Numbered from the stretch's first letter, positions 18,270 through 28,213 are shown. The stretch: 47,506 nt of DNA from Planctomycetota bacterium (GCA_003670925.1 QWQG01000092.1:1-47506), one strand, 5' to 3'. Notes: a model not told the origin generated them from the letters alone. A program made the numbers and translations.

Positions 18270-18582
18270 CCTTGCCTGCCCCAAAAGTGTTCATGCGGCC
18301 GGCATCGTGAGTCCCTGACTCAATGCACCGCTTCCCCATCCCCACATTGTCCCAGAAAGCGGTGCTCCGCGACAAGGCGGCTTTTGGAATGGGGGGAGTT
18401 GACTACGCAACGCAGCACGGCTAGGAGTGAATCAGGCTCCCTGGCTGCGGGAGAGTCTCCGGTAACAGGTTGATTGCGGTTGTGTTTGGCAGAGCGGCTG
18501 CGTATGACTCTGCCGCACGCGGCCTTTGAGAATTCGCGTGCCAGCCCTTTTTTCGCCACTTTCCCAACTGAATTCCTGCAAG

Positions 18583-20187
18583 ATGACCTCGCTCGATCCT
18601 GTCGTTGCTCGTGAAGCCGCTCGCCGACGTACGTTTGCTATTATTTCGCATCCGGACGCAGGTAAGACGACGCTCACCGAAAAACTGCTGCTCTATGGTG
18701 GCTGTATCGAAACCGCGGGAGCTGTGCGGGGCCGCAAGAATCAGCGTGGTGCCACCTCCGACTGGATGGCGCTCGAACGCCAACGCGGGATTTCTGTTAG
18801 TTCTACCGTTCTTGCATTCGAATTCGAGGGCTGTCAGATCAATCTGCTGGACACGCCCGGGCACAAAGACTTCAGTGAAGACACTTATCGAACACTGGTT
18901 GCCGCCGACTGCGCCGTAATGGTGCTAGACCTTGCAAACGGCGTCGAAACTCAAACAGAAAAACTTTTCAACGTTTGCCGAATTCGCAAGATTCCGGTGC
19001 TGACGTTCGTGAACAAAGTGGATCGCCCCGGCAAAGAGACGCTGGAAATTCTGGAAGACATTGAATCAAAACTTGGGATTATCCCGGTGCCCGTCAACTG
19101 GCCATTGGGCACCGGTTTTGATTTTCGCGGAGTGATTGAATTGGCAACTCGCCAAGCCGCTGTCTTCGAAACTCGTGACAACATGCACCGCCTCGAAGCT
19201 CGTGTGCAGCCGTTGGCAGAGATTGACCCAGCGACTATGCCGCCCGGAATTGTGGCCCAAGCTCAAGAGGAAGTTGCACTTTTAGAAGCCGCCGGTGCCA
19301 GCTACGACCGCGCGCGATTTCTACGTGGCGAAGTCAGCCCTGTGTTCTTCGGAAGTGCTTTGACAAACTATGGCGTGGAGCAGTTTTTGCGAGGCTTTTT
19401 GGGCCTGTGTCCCACGCCACGTGATCGCAACAGTGATGTGGGATTTGTGCCGGCGACGCGGCCTGAGTTCTCCGGCTTTGTGTTTAAGATTCAGGCCAAT
19501 CTTGACCCTAAGCATCGCGATCGAGTCGCGTTTGTACGTGTGTGCTCCGGAACCTTTCGCCGGGAAATGGAAGTCTTTCATCCGCGAACCGGTAAGAAGA
19601 TCCGACTGCGGCGCGCCCATAAGCTGTTCGGCCAAGAACGCGAAACGATGGATGAAGCGTTTCCAGGGGACATCATCGGATTGGTCAATCCTGGCGAATT
19701 TATGCTCGGTGATACGATCTGCGAAGGTCCGCCGGTCGTGTTTGAGGCGTTGCCTCAGTTTTCGCCGGAGTTCTTTGCGACCATGATCTGTTCCGATACG
19801 GGGCGCCGCAAGCAGTTTGAACGAGGCTTATCGCAACTGCTTGAAGAGGGCGCGATTCAGATATTTAACTCACCACATTCTTCGATCCGCCAGAACATCA
19901 TGGCGGCCTGCGGTGAACTGCAGTTTGATGTCGTGAAATTCCGGTTGCAGGCCGAATACGATACCGAAACAGAAGTCCGGTGGCTCAACTATAAAGTGGC
20001 TCGCTGGGTCGTCCTGAAACCAGGAGGCAAGGCCGAACTGCAGTTGCTGTCGTCCTGTCGCGAAGTCGTCGATCAGTACGACCAACGAGCGGTGCTGTTC
20101 CTGTCCAACTGGGAGGCACAACATTGCCAAAAACAGAATCCCGATTGGGAGTTTCAAACGATGCGTTTCAGAACGACGGCAAAATAA
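18583..20187 (+). CDS. prfC: Peptide chain release factor 3
   Basis: About 534 residues, close to the E. coli length. The GTPase domain shows G1 HPDAGKTTL (about 22-30), the ISVSST region, G3 DTPGHKDFSED and G4 NKVDR. The pattern RGRKNQRGATSDWM is typical of RF3 rather than EF-G. RF3 is a GTPase that recycles RF1/RF2 from the ribosome after termination. The frame is open from 18526, but MTSLDPVVAREAARRR at 18583 matches the family start. The next plus-strand gene begins about 220 bp downstream. Confidence 0.95.
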   Translation: MTSLDPVVAREAARRRTFAIISHPDAGKTTLTEKLLLYGGCIETAGAVRGRKNQRGATSDWMALERQRGISVSSTVLAFEFEGCQINLLDTPGHKDFSEDTYRTLVAADCAVMVLDLANGVETQTEKLFNVCRIRKIPVLTFVNKVDRPGKETLEILEDIESKLGIIPVPVNWPLGTGFDFRGVIELATRQAAVFETRDNMHRLEARVQPLAEIDPATMPPGIVAQAQEEVALLEAAGASYDRARFLRGEVSPVFFGSALTNYGVEQFLRGFLGLCPTPRDRNSDVGFVPATRPEFSGFVFKIQANLDPKHRDRVAFVRVCSGTFRREMEVFHPRTGKKIRLRRAHKLFGQERETMDEAFPGDIIGLVNPGEFMLGDTICEGPPVVFEALPQFSPEFFATMICSDTGRRKQFERGLSQLLEEGAIQIFNSPHSSIRQNIMAACGELQFDVVKFRLQAEYDTETEVRWLNYKVARWVVLKPGGKAELQLLSSCREVVDQYDQRAVLFLSNWEAQHCQKQNPDWEFQTMRFRTTAK

Positions 20188-20410
20188 CTCCCTCACGATG
20201 CATGGACTTTTGACGGCGTGTGATTCCGCGCAAACGTGCGGATCTGGCGCGCGGACTTGCGAATGCACCCGGACTCTATCCGCAACTTGCAATCTGGGCT
20301 GTTGCTGGGTAACTTCAAGCAGGGTTGAGACGAGCCCGCTAAGTCTTCAGAGATTGGGGCTCATGGCATCGCAACTTCAGGGACTTGTGCAAGGCCGAAG
20401 GGGGGCTATC

Positions 20411-21352
20411 ATGGCAACCAAAAATCTGTCACGTCGTGATTTGTTGCAGACCACAGTGGCTGCCACCGCGGTGGCTTCCATTGCATCACATCCATTAACT
20501 ACTTTCGCTGCTGCTAAGGAAAATATTATGAAGGGCAATATCAAACACTCCGTCGTCTTCTGGTGCTTCAATGTGGCTGGGGAGAAATGGGATATCGAGA
20601 AGACCTGCGAAATTGCTAAAAGTCTGGGATGCCAGTCGGTGGAAATCTGCGGTCCGGAAGAATGGCCGACCATCAAGCGGCACGGTCTGACATGCGCAAT
20701 CGCTTCAAACGGGATGCCGGGGGCACCATTTATGAAGGGCCTGAACAATCCCGCTTATCAGGCGCAGGTAATCGAAGTCACCTGCAAAATGATCGACGAT
20801 TGTGCGGCAGCCGGCGTCCCCAATGTCATCGCGTTCACGGGCTATAAGTGGAAAGACGCTGAAGATCCAACCAGCGGTGAAATTTCGCTGTCGGAAGGCG
20901 CGGACAACTGTGTCGCGGCTCTTAAGAAACTCGCCGTTCATGCAGAGAATAAGGGCGTCACTGTGTGTCTCGAGCACTTGAATACCAGAGACGGCTCTCA
21001 TCCCATGAAGGGGCACCCTGGTTATCAGGGCGATGACATCGACTACGTGGCCAACATTGTGCGGCGAGTCGGTTCACCTCGGGTAAAATTATTGTTCGAC
21101 ATTTACCACGTCCAGTTGATGAACGGTGACGTGATTCGTCGCATCGAAGAATGTAAGGATGTGATTGGCCACATTCATACGGCCGGCAATCCGGGACGTG
21201 CCGAACTCGACGACAACCAAGAGATCAACTTCCCACCGATCATGCGGAAGTTGCTTGAGATTAAATACACTGGTTTTGTGGGCCACGAGTTCATCCCGAC
21301 GCGCGATCCTCTGGCTGGCTTACAGCAGGCGATTCAGCAGTGTGACGTCTAG
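20411..21352 (+). CDS. Tat-exported xylose-isomerase-like TIM-barrel protein (hydroxypyruvate isomerase-like)
   Basis: About 313 residues. A twin-arginine signal LSRRDLLQTTVAA opens the protein. The AP-endonuclease-2/xylose-isomerase-like barrel follows, with likely metal or catalytic residues in VCLEHLNTR, FDIYHVQLMNGD, GHIHTAGNPGR and VGHEFIPTRD. The last two blocks resemble hydroxypyruvate isomerase. Normal Hyi is cytoplasmic, so export suggests a different sugar substrate. The ATG at 20411 has a GAAGGGGGG stretch just upstream and the Tat motif directly after; the frame extends to 20198 but that part is not signal-like. Confidence 0.87.
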   Translation: MATKNLSRRDLLQTTVAATAVASIASHPLTTFAAAKENIMKGNIKHSVVFWCFNVAGEKWDIEKTCEIAKSLGCQSVEICGPEEWPTIKRHGLTCAIASNGMPGAPFMKGLNNPAYQAQVIEVTCKMIDDCAAAGVPNVIAFTGYKWKDAEDPTSGEISLSEGADNCVAALKKLAVHAENKGVTVCLEHLNTRDGSHPMKGHPGYQGDDIDYVANIVRRVGSPRVKLLFDIYHVQLMNGDVIRRIEECKDVIGHIHTAGNPGRAELDDNQEINFPPIMRKLLEIKYTGFVGHEFIPTRDPLAGLQQAIQQCDV

Positions 21353-21401
21353 TTGCACGCGTTGCCTTGGGGATTTTCTGTTTCTGAACAGTTTAACCAA
21401 G

Positions 21402-21444
21402 ATGGCGAGTTCGACTACTTCTCATGAAGAGTTGAACTCGCCAT
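21402..21444. terminator. Bidirectional hairpin terminator between the TIM-barrel gene and dnaK
   Basis: ATGGCGAGTTC (21402-21412) and GAACTCGCCAT (21434-21444) are perfect 11-bp arms. An inner CTTC-TCAT-GAAG hairpin closes the loop. The right side runs into TTTCTATT. Its place between two converging stops fits a shared terminator. Confidence 0.65.
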
Positions 21445-21471
21445 TTCTATTGGTTTGTGATGTTGCTTGAA

Positions 21472-23367
21472 TTATTTCTTTTCGAACTCGGCATCGATCA
21501 CATCGTCATCGCCGCTTTTGGCACCGGCGGCATCGCCGCTGTCTGCGGCGGTATTACCTTTGTTCTCAGACACATGCTGGGCCAACGCCTGAGACGCCTG
21601 CATCAATTCATCACATGCAGCCTTGATCGTCGCAGCATCGTTCCCCTCGGCGGCTTTCTTCACCTTTTCCATTGACGCTTCCACGGCAGACTTCGACGAC
21701 GCATCCAGTTTATCGGCGTGCTCCTTCAGTGTCTTCTCCGTCTGATGAATTAACGCCGATGCTTGGTTTTTCGTGGTGGCAAGATCCTGCTTCTGCTTGT
21801 CCTCTTCAGCGTGAGAGTCCGCGTCCTTGCGCATCCGATCGATCTCTTCGGGCGACAAACCACTGGACTGTTGGATCTGAACTGAATGCTCTTTACCGGT
21901 CGCTTTGTCTTTGGCTGACACATTCAAAATGCCGTTCACATCGATGTCGAACTTGACTTCAATCTGAGGCTTTCCGCGTGGCGCAGCAGGGATTCCGTCA
22001 AGATTAAATTCGTCCAGTAAGCGGTTGTCCGCCGCCATTTTACGTTCGCCTTGAAAGACGCGAACGTTCACCGCAGGTTGATTATCCGCTGCCGTGGAGA
22101 ATGTCTCGTTCTTTGTCGTCGGGATGGTGGTGTTGCGTTCGACGAGCACCGTCATGATTCCGCCTTCAGTTTCAATCCCGACGGACAGTGGGGTCACATC
22201 AAGCAATACGATATCTTTAACGTCGCCACTGATAATCCCGCCCTGAATCGCAGCACCCAGCGATACCACTTCATCCGGGTTCACGCCCTGATGTGGTTCC
22301 TTGCCAAACATTTCACGCACAAGTTTTTGCACTTTAGGAACGCGAATCGAACCTCCCACCAGCACAATTTCCTGAATGTCGCTAGGTTTCAGCTTTGCGT
22401 CCTTCAAAGCATTCAGCACCGGTTGACGGCAACGTTCAACTAACGGATCAATCAACTCTTCGAATTTGCTCCGCGAGATACTCAGTTGCAAATGCTTCGC
22501 TCCACTGGCGTCGGCTGTAATGAACGGAAGATTGATGTCCGTCGCCTGTTGCGACGACAATTCTTTCTTCGCCTTTTCTGAAGCTTCACGGAGACGCTGC
22601 AAAGCCATGGGATCTTTCCGCAAGTCGATGCCTTGTTCCTTTTGGAATTCTTTGGCGATGTAGTCGATTAATACTTCGTCAAAGTCATCGCCGCCCAAAT
22701 GCGTATCGCCGTTTGTGCTCAAGACTTCAACAAGTTCATCGCCGACTTCCAAGATAGACACGTCGAACGTCCCACCACCAAGGTCGAAGACACAGATTTT
22801 TTCTTCTTTCTTTTTGTCCAGACCATACGCCAAAGCGGCGGCGGTCGGTTCGTTAATGATCCGCGCAACATCCAAGCCCGCAATCTGTCCCGCGTCTTTC
22901 GTGGCTTGGCGTTGAGCGTCGTTGAAGTAGGCCGGCACTGTGATCACGGCCTTGTTGACCTTGTGGCCAAGATAGTTTTCTGCAGCTTCCTTAAGTTTGC
23001 GCAAAACCAACGCCGAAATTTCCGGGGGCGTGTATTCTTTTCCGTGGACGTCAACCTTCACATAATCCGTGACGCCGCCCACAACCTTGTAAGACACCAA
23101 CTTTTCTTCCGACTCCACTTCGCGATGACGGCGACCCATAAAGCGCTTAATCGAATAAATAGTATTTTGCGGATTTGTGACCGCTTGACGTTTGGCTGGT
23201 TCACCAACCAGTGTTTCGCCCTTGGTCGTAAAGGCAATCACGCTGGGGGTCGTGCGACTACCTTCTTGATTCGCAATCACACGAGGCTCGCCACCTTCCA
23301 TGATCGAAACCACTGAATTTGTAGTGCCTAAATCGATACCAATGATTTTCTCGCCTGAGACAGCCAT
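21472..23367 (-). CDS. dnaK: Chaperone protein DnaK (Hsp70)
   Basis: 631 residues from the ATG at 23367. The ATPase domain contains [48 protein letters not shown] and [15 protein letters not shown]. The substrate-binding domain and a charged helical lid follow, and the end carries the acidic [10 protein letters not shown] tail, matching the usual DnaK terminus. It folds and protects proteins with DnaJ and GrpE, neither of which is nearby. AGAGGGA precedes the ATG; the frame extends to 23388 but the DnaK-type start is MAVSGEK. No CIRCE element was seen upstream, but palindromes lie at 23531-23555 and 23602-23619. Confidence 0.97.
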   Translation of the reverse strand: MAVSGEKIIGIDLGTTNSVVSIMEGGEPRVIANQEGSRTTPSVIAFTTKGETLVGEPAKRQAVTNPQNTIYSIKRFMGRRHREVESEEKLVSYKVVGGVTDYVKVDVHGKEYTPPEISALVLRKLKEAAENYLGHKVNKAVITVPAYFNDAQRQATKDAGQIAGLDVARIINEPTAAALAYGLDKKKEEKICVFDLGGGTFDVSILEVGDELVEVLSTNGDTHLGGDDFDEVLIDYIAKEFQKEQGIDLRKDPMALQRLREASEKAKKELSSQQATDINLPFITADASGAKHLQLSISRSKFEELIDPLVERCRQPVLNALKDAKLKPSDIQEIVLVGGSIRVPKVQKLVREMFGKEPHQGVNPDEVVSLGAAIQGGIISGDVKDIVLLDVTPLSVGIETEGGIMTVLVERNTTIPTTKNETFSTAADNQPAVNVRVFQGERKMAADNRLLDEFNLDGIPAAPRGKPQIEVKFDIDVNGILNVSAKDKATGKEHSVQIQQSSGLSPEEIDRMRKDADSHAEEDKQKQDLATTKNQASALIHQTEKTLKEHADKLDASSKSAVEASMEKVKKAAEGNDAATIKAACDELMQASQALAQHVSENKGNTAADSGDAAGAKSGDDDVIDAEFEKK

Positions 23368-23530
23368 GACGATGATCCCTCTTTCCAATTCTTTCGGTCG
23401 CAGACTCCGTCACTCCAGAAAGCGACACTCTGCGGTTTTCTTGTGATAGCGGCTCACGGTGATTTGCCCAAGGCAAGGAGCCAGTAAAATTTCGGGCCGC
23501 AACAAATACGGGTGAAGTGCCAAACCAATG

Positions 23531-23555
23531 GACACCTACGTGTCAAGAACTGACA
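23531..23555. promoter_or_regulatory. Overlapping palindromes upstream of dnaK
   Basis: GACAC-CTAC-GTGTC (23531-23544) overlaps TGTCA-AGAAC-TGACA (23541-23555). They lie about 165-190 bp before the dnaK start. A TTGACA-like -35 is present on the minus strand, but no good -10 was found at 17 bp. Possible operator. Confidence 0.35.
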
Positions 23556-23601
23556 AGCACTATCACGACTTAGCAGGTTCTATGCCGATCTGTAAAATTC
23601 A

Positions 23602-23619
23602 ATAAAACATGTGTTTTAT
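23602..23619. promoter_or_regulatory. AT-rich palindrome upstream of dnaK
   Basis: ATAAAACA-TG-TGTTTTAT is a perfect 8-bp inverted repeat with a two-base centre. Its size fits a dimeric repressor site better than a terminator. The regulated gene is uncertain, since it lies 235 bp from dnaK. Confidence 0.35.
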
Positions 23620-23823
23620 GAGGTGTTTCACTCTCAGTAACGGATAACAACGCCACAGAATATGCCAGAGTGGCAGGCTTGCAGGCTCCCGGGAGATTGC
23701 CGTGCTATGTCTAATTGGCAGTAAACGAGCGGTTGTCGATTTTATGCCATTCTGGCGTTTCCCGACATCTCACTCACTGTGACGCCAGAGCCTTGTTTTC
23801 TTGGGTGTATTCTGTGCAGACCG

Positions 23824-23918
23824 AAGTGGCGTGTCGCTGGATTTTAAAGGATTCGGCGGCGAGCAAGATTCATGGCCGAATTCGGACGAAATTCGGCTCC
23901 CACAATTCATCTCAAGCA
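23824..23918 (+). repeat. Dispersed repeat, copy A
   Basis: 95 bp starting AAGTGGCGTGTCGC and ending GGCTCCCACAATTCATCTCAAGCA-like. It aligns end to end with the copy at 46779-46872. The outer blocks are nearly identical and the middle is variable. Confidence 0.75.
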
Positions 23919-24325
23919 GGCCCGAGCGGAGTATCGCTGTGTTTTCAGGCCGAGGCTGGCATTGAGGTGTTCGCGTCTGCATATCGCAGGGTGTTAAGTC
24001 CAGCAGGCCGAGTCATCATCGGGCTTCTGTTGCTCAACTTTTGTGGCTGCGGCAGATACGCTGGCGAAGATCTGATAAAACCGTAAGATTTTCGAGACAA
24101 TCGGTGGGCTGCTTGACAGGGAAATCCCCCGTTTGTACAAGCCGAGACTAATTTTTGGCGGGATGTCGGATCCTCACTCCGTAGCCTTGTGTTGCAGAGT
24201 GTCGTTGGCCGGGTCTGGTTTCGCGGTCGAGTTCACTCGAGGTCACGTGAGGTCACGGACGAACACCGGTGAGCAAGTCTGAGTCCTCTCTTGGCACGCA
24301 CAAACCGCTAGGGCTAAGTAAGCTA

Positions 24326-25618
24326 ATGGCAAAGAAACCGATTGCAAAATCACCCGTTCAGACTTTGGCCAAGAAGGCCCCAGAAAAAACTGCAGTAAAG
24401 GCACGTCCTGCGCCCAAGTCTGCACCTGCCGCCAGTAGCCTAGCCGCAAAAAAGGCAGTCACCAAAAAGGCGGCCAAGCCGGTTGCCAGAGACACAGATA
24501 ACGTTGCGCGAGTCAAGCGTGCGGGGTTGGCGGAGCGTGTCGCACCGGCTCCACTTCCACCGGAAGTTGAGCTAGGGAATGTGGATGAGCAATTGGTGGC
24601 TTTAGTGAACAAGCGAGCATCGCTCTATTTGCAGAAGATGAAGGGTGTCGAAACACCCTCAAAGATTATCTTCAGTGATCTGGATCAGCAGCAAGTCTGG
24701 GGGATGATTGAACGTTGCAATGAGGGGCCGCTGACATCTGCTGAGATCAAGACAATTTTTCGTCCCTTAATGAGTGCAGGCCGCCAGCGTATCAAGAGTA
24801 TTCGGGTGGCGTATCTCGGGCCAGCCTATAGCTTCACGCATCAGGCCGCGATTGCAAGATTTGGTGAGGGTGCCGATCTCGTTCCTGTGAGTACGATTGC
24901 GACAGTGTTCGAAGAGGTGAATCGCGGGCATGTGGACTTCGGTCTTGTCCCCATCGAAAATAGTACCGACGGGCGGATCGTAGATACGTTGGACATGTTT
25001 ACACGGCTGCCGCTGAGGATCTGTGGCGAGGTGCAACTGCATGTGCATCATTATTTGCTGGCCCGTTGTGATCGCAGTGAGATTACCGAGATCTATAGTA
25101 AGCCACAGGCATTGTCACAGTGTCGTGACTGGCTTGCTAAGCACATGCCGCAGGCTCGGCAGATTGAAGTGACGAGCACATCCACGGCGGCGCAATTGGC
25201 ACGCGATAAACCAAATGTTGCTGCCGTTGCGAGCCATCAAGCGGCGATTCAGTACGATGTTCGGATCGTTGCCGAATGTATTGAAGACAATCAGAACAAC
25301 ATCACACGCTTTGCGGTGATTGGTGACAGTGTTGCAGCGCCGACTGGGTGTGATCGCACAGCCATTTTGTTGCAGATTCCTCATCGCCCGGGTTCGCTGT
25401 CAGATGCTTTAGAAACATTTCGGCGAAATAAGATCAATCTGACTTGGATTGAATCGTTCCCCTTGCGGCAGCCTGCGATCGGGTATCTGTTCTTCCTTGA
25501 TTTTGAAGGGCATGTCTCAGAGCCTAGGATTAAGAAGGCACTTAAGGAATTGGAGACCCTTCCTCCCGACCGTCTCGAAGTGTTAGGGTCTTATCCTCGG
25601 AGCGAACCACTGAAGTGA
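24326..25618 (+). CDS. pheA: P-protein-like prephenate dehydratase with chorismate-mutase-like and ACT domains
   Basis: About 430 residues. A Lys/Ala/Pro-rich tail of roughly 60 residues precedes an AroQ-like helical region ([15 protein letters not shown]). The prephenate dehydratase domain has [26 protein letters not shown] and the catalytic-type [12 protein letters not shown]-terminal ACT domain follows ([22 protein letters not shown]). The enzyme makes phenylpyruvate for phenylalanine synthesis and is usually inhibited by phenylalanine through the ACT domain. Positions equivalent to key E. coli mutase residues appear replaced, so mutase activity is doubtful. The ATG at 24326 is preferred; a GTG at 24269 in frame would add 19 residues. 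Confidence 0.9.
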   Translation: MAKKPIAKSPVQTLAKKAPEKTAVKARPAPKSAPAASSLAAKKAVTKKAAKPVARDTDNVARVKRAGLAERVAPAPLPPEVELGNVDEQLVALVNKRASLYLQKMKGVETPSKIIFSDLDQQQVWGMIERCNEGPLTSAEIKTIFRPLMSAGRQRIKSIRVAYLGPAYSFTHQAAIARFGEGADLVPVSTIATVFEEVNRGHVDFGLVPIENSTDGRIVDTLDMFTRLPLRICGEVQLHVHHYLLARCDRSEITEIYSKPQALSQCRDWLAKHMPQARQIEVTSTSTAAQLARDKPNVAAVASHQAAIQYDVRIVAECIEDNQNNITRFAVIGDSVAAPTGCDRTAILLQIPHRPGSLSDALETFRRNKINLTWIESFPLRQPAIGYLFFLDFEGHVSEPRIKKALKELETLPPDRLEVLGSYPRSEPLK

Positions 25619-25748
25619 TGCACGCTGCAGATTTCGCAATCCATCTGCGATCGATGTGCGTGTCGCGATCATGAACTTGCGAAACCATGGACCACCCCTG
25701 AAGAACTCATCCCAAAATTAGTTTATTGCAAGAAAGCCATTTTACCTC

Positions 25749-26525
25749 ATGCGTCGTTTTTTAATCGCTGGTAACTGGAAGATGAACACAACTCGGCAAT
25801 CCGGAGTTGCCTTGGCTGGGGAACTGGCCGCTGTGGCTGCGAACTATGACCCGGCCGTCGAAGTTTTGGTATGTCCGCCGCACCCCTACCTTATTCCTGT
25901 TGCTGAGAAACTGGGGGGCAGTGCCGTTCAGATAGGGGCTCAGGATTGTTACTTTCAAGCACCGGGTGCGTTCACGGGGGAAGTTGCTGTTGAGATGCTC
26001 AAAGACTGCGGTTGCCGCTATGTCATTCTGGGACATAGTGAGCGGCGGCATGTGCTGGGTGAAACTGACGAGATCATCAATCGCAAGACGCGGGCCGCAA
26101 TTTCAGGCGGTCTGCATGTCATATTGTGCGTCGGTGAATTGTTGAGCGAACGTCAAGCAGGCCAGACGGAAGAAGTGCTGGACCGGCAAATGCAGGGTGG
26201 TTTGTCGGGGGTTACCGAGGCGGAAGCGGAGCATCTTGTGATTGCCTATGAACCCGTGTGGGCAATTGGCACTGGAGTCACTGCAACGCCGGAGCAGGCG
26301 GAATCTGCCCATGAACACCTTCGCAACTGGCTTGCTAGTCGCTATACTCCAGCGTTTTCAGAACGTGTCCGGATTTTGTACGGTGGAAGCGTGAAGGCAG
26401 ACAACGCCGAAACGCTGCTGGGGCAGGCAAACGTGGACGGAGCCTTAGTTGGCGGTGCCAGCCTGAAAGCTAGTACATTTGTCCCGATCATTGAAGCGGC
26501 TTGCAAGTTGTCGACTAGGACATGA
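25749..26525 (+). CDS. tpiA: Triosephosphate isomerase
   Basis: 258 residues, typical size. Active-site blocks are all present: the lysine in AGNWKMN, the histidine in ILGHSERR, the glutamate in [11 protein letters not shown] and the phosphate-binding LYGGSVK. The enzyme interconverts dihydroxyacetone phosphate and glyceraldehyde 3-phosphate in glycolysis and gluconeogenesis. It heads a same-strand run with secG, yicC, gmk, rpoZ and the coa genes. The gap to pheA is 130 bp. Confidence 0.97.
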   Translation: MRRFLIAGNWKMNTTRQSGVALAGELAAVAANYDPAVEVLVCPPHPYLIPVAEKLGGSAVQIGAQDCYFQAPGAFTGEVAVEMLKDCGCRYVILGHSERRHVLGETDEIINRKTRAAISGGLHVILCVGELLSERQAGQTEEVLDRQMQGGLSGVTEAEAEHLVIAYEPVWAIGTGVTATPEQAESAHEHLRNWLASRYTPAFSERVRILYGGSVKADNAETLLGQANVDGALVGGASLKASTFVPIIEAACKLSTRT

Positions 26526-26637
26526 TCACCGGCCGTCTGAAGAGCACCGCAGGGTGATCTATGAGCGTCAACAAACGCAATGTATTGTCGGAATTTTCTG
26601 TGTTTAAAATGTTCTTTGCTGTGAAACGGATTGGCAG

Positions 26638-27231
26638 ATGTCGTTCTTGATTGGAACATTGAGTTTTGTGATGGTAGCGATCAGCCTGTTCATGATCCTG
26701 CTAGTGCTGATTCAGCGCGGGCGGGGCGGCGGGCTTGCGGGCGCGTTCGGCGGCATGGGCGGCCAGAGCGCATTTGGAACGCGAGCGGGCGATATGTTCA
26801 CGCGGATCACAATCGTGCTTGCTGTGGTGTGGGTGCTGCTCGCTGGTGGTCTCGGCATGATGATGCGGCGGGACGCCGAAGCTGCTAAGACGGGTAAGGA
26901 CAAGGGCGGCTTTGAGCAGGGGGCAGAATCCAATAAGAAGCAGGACGACGCTGGCAACACACCTGAGAGCAGTTTAAAGTCAGACGATGCAGCGAAAACC
27001 AAGTCTGAAGTACCTTCAAAATCTGAAGATGTGGTTCCGTCGGATGCATTGACTCCAGCGGAACCGGATGTTCCGGCTCTGGATGCCGAGAAGGCAGACG
27101 CGAGCGAAGTTGAAAAATCAACACCCGCTGAAAACACTGACACACCGCAAGAAGTGGAGCCTGTAAAAGAGGTTCCTGCCGATGTCCCAACGCCGGGTGT
27201 GGAAACACCTGCAACCGAACCAAGTCCTTAG
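26638..27231 (+). CDS. secG: Preprotein translocase subunit SecG with long acidic C-terminal tail
   Basis: 197 residues. The first 85 match SecG: two hydrophobic helices ([19 protein letters not shown] and [18 protein letters not shown]) separated by [23 protein letters not shown]. SecG is the auxiliary membrane subunit of SecYEG. The remaining 110 residues form a low-complexity tail rich in Glu, Asp, Pro, Ser and Lys, well beyond the usual SecG length. It follows tpiA, a gene order seen widely in bacteria. A tandem AGTCCTT-type heptamer overlaps its stop codon. Confidence 0.92.
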   Translation: MSFLIGTLSFVMVAISLFMILLVLIQRGRGGGLAGAFGGMGGQSAFGTRAGDMFTRITIVLAVVWVLLAGGLGMMMRRDAEAAKTGKDKGGFEQGAESNKKQDDAGNTPESSLKSDDAAKTKSEVPSKSEDVVPSDALTPAEPDVPALDAEKADASEVEKSTPAENTDTPQEVEPVKEVPADVPTPGVETPATEPSP

Positions 27232-27248
27232 TCCTTAGTGCTTAGTGC
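27223..27248 (+). repeat. Short tandem heptamer repeat at the secG stop
   Basis: AGTCCTT AGTCCTT AGTGCTT AGTG: three and a half 7-bp units, overlapping the TAG stop of secG. A related AAGTGCTTAGAGC sits after yicC near 28220. Confidence 0.6.
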
Positions 27249-27263
27249 AAGTCGTGTGGCCGG

Positions 27264-27284
27264 AACGCAGCCTTCAGGCTGTTC
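27264..27284. terminator. Small hairpin between secG and yicC
   Basis: CAGCCT-TC-AGGCTG (27268-27281), extended by flanking GAAC/GTTC. No T-run; it could be a processing or attenuation structure instead. Confidence 0.3.
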
Positions 27285-27334
27285 TGTGCTCCAACTGGCA
27301 ACCAAGATTGACATTTCTGTAAGGTAGTTCAAGC

Positions 27335-28213
27335 GTGCTGCTTAGCATGACCGGATTTGGAAACGCCTCATATGATTCCGACAACGTGCATGTCAGTTCG
27401 GAAATCAAATCTGTCAACAATCGCTATCTGAAATTGTCGGTGAGAATGCCGGACTCAGTCGCGAGATTTGAAGCGGACATCGAAAAACTGATTCGATCGC
27501 GGGTTGCACGCGGATCGATTCAGGTCTCGTTACGTGTCCGCTTTCATGGTGGGCAGAGTGAATATCGCATTGATTCAGACCTCCTCAGATCCTATCAGAC
27601 GCAACTTTCGGCGATCGCTACGAGTGACGGTAACCGTCCGCACCTTGGCCATTTGCTGCAATTGCCGGGTGTTGTCACACAAACAGAATTGCCAGATGAC
27701 CTTGTGAATTCGCTCTGGCCAGCCGTGGAGAAATGTCTGACTGAGGCATTGGATCACTTTGATGACTTTCGCCAGCGCGAAGGTGAATCGATGCGGCAAG
27801 ATATGGAACGTCAATGCGAAGTGATTGAAACTGAAGTGAAGCAGGTAGCGAGATTGGCACCGCAGGTTGTCAATGAATACCGGGATAAGATTTTGGAGCG
27901 TGTGCGTCGGTTGATATCCGATGCATCAGTCACGCTCGGCGAAAATGATGTCATCCGCGAAGTTGCTGTATTTTCCGACCGCTGCGATATCAACGAAGAG
28001 ATTACTCGGCTGAGAAGTCACACGGAACAATTCCGTCGCATGCTGAACGGAAATTCTTCGCAGGGGCGGAAGCTTGAATTTATCGGTCAGGAGATGTTCC
28101 GCGAAATCAATACGACAGGTTCCAAGGCGAATAATGTGACGATTGCATTGAGTGTGGTAGAGATGAAAGCGGCAATCGAGCGCATGCGTGAAGTGCTGCA
28201 GAACGTCGAATAA
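27335..28213 (+). CDS. YicC family protein (stress-related endoribonuclease)
   Basis: 292 residues, the usual length. The N-terminus MLLSMTGFGNAS and the C-terminal blocks EEITRLRSHTEQFR, GRKLEFIGQEMFREINTTGSKAN and VEMKAAIERMREVLQNVE are diagnostic of YicC. E. coli YicC is described as an endoribonuclease acting on small RNAs. The GTG at 27335 is the start that fits the family. It lies 35 bp upstream of gmk, the same neighbour as in many bacteria. Confidence 0.93.
   Translation: MLLSMTGFGNASYDSDNVHVSSEIKSVNNRYLKLSVRMPDSVARFEADIEKLIRSRVARGSIQVSLRVRFHGGQSEYRIDSDLLRSYQTQLSAIATSDGNRPHLGHLLQLPGVVTQTELPDDLVNSLWPAVEKCLTEALDHFDDFRQREGESMRQDMERQCEVIETEVKQVARLAPQVVNEYRDKILERVRRLISDASVTLGENDVIREVAVFSDRCDINEEITRLRSHTEQFRRMLNGNSSQGRKLEFIGQEMFREINTTGSKANNVTIALSVVEMKAAIERMREVLQNVE

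Larger units (their letters stand above)
23368..24325. other. Divergent dnaK-pheA intergenic region
   Basis: About 950 bp between dnaK and pheA. It holds two palindromic sites near dnaK and a full copy of the dispersed repeat at 23824-23918. The 123-codon frame at 23715-24086 runs through the repeat and is not supported as a gene. No other gene seen. Confidence 0.55.

Noticed and set aside
23380-23700. CIRCE operator for dnaK
   Set aside because: I looked for TTAGCACTC / GAGTGCTAA and found nothing close.
23715-24086. 123-codon plus-strand frame
   Set aside because: It runs through the dispersed repeat and has mixed composition with no motif.
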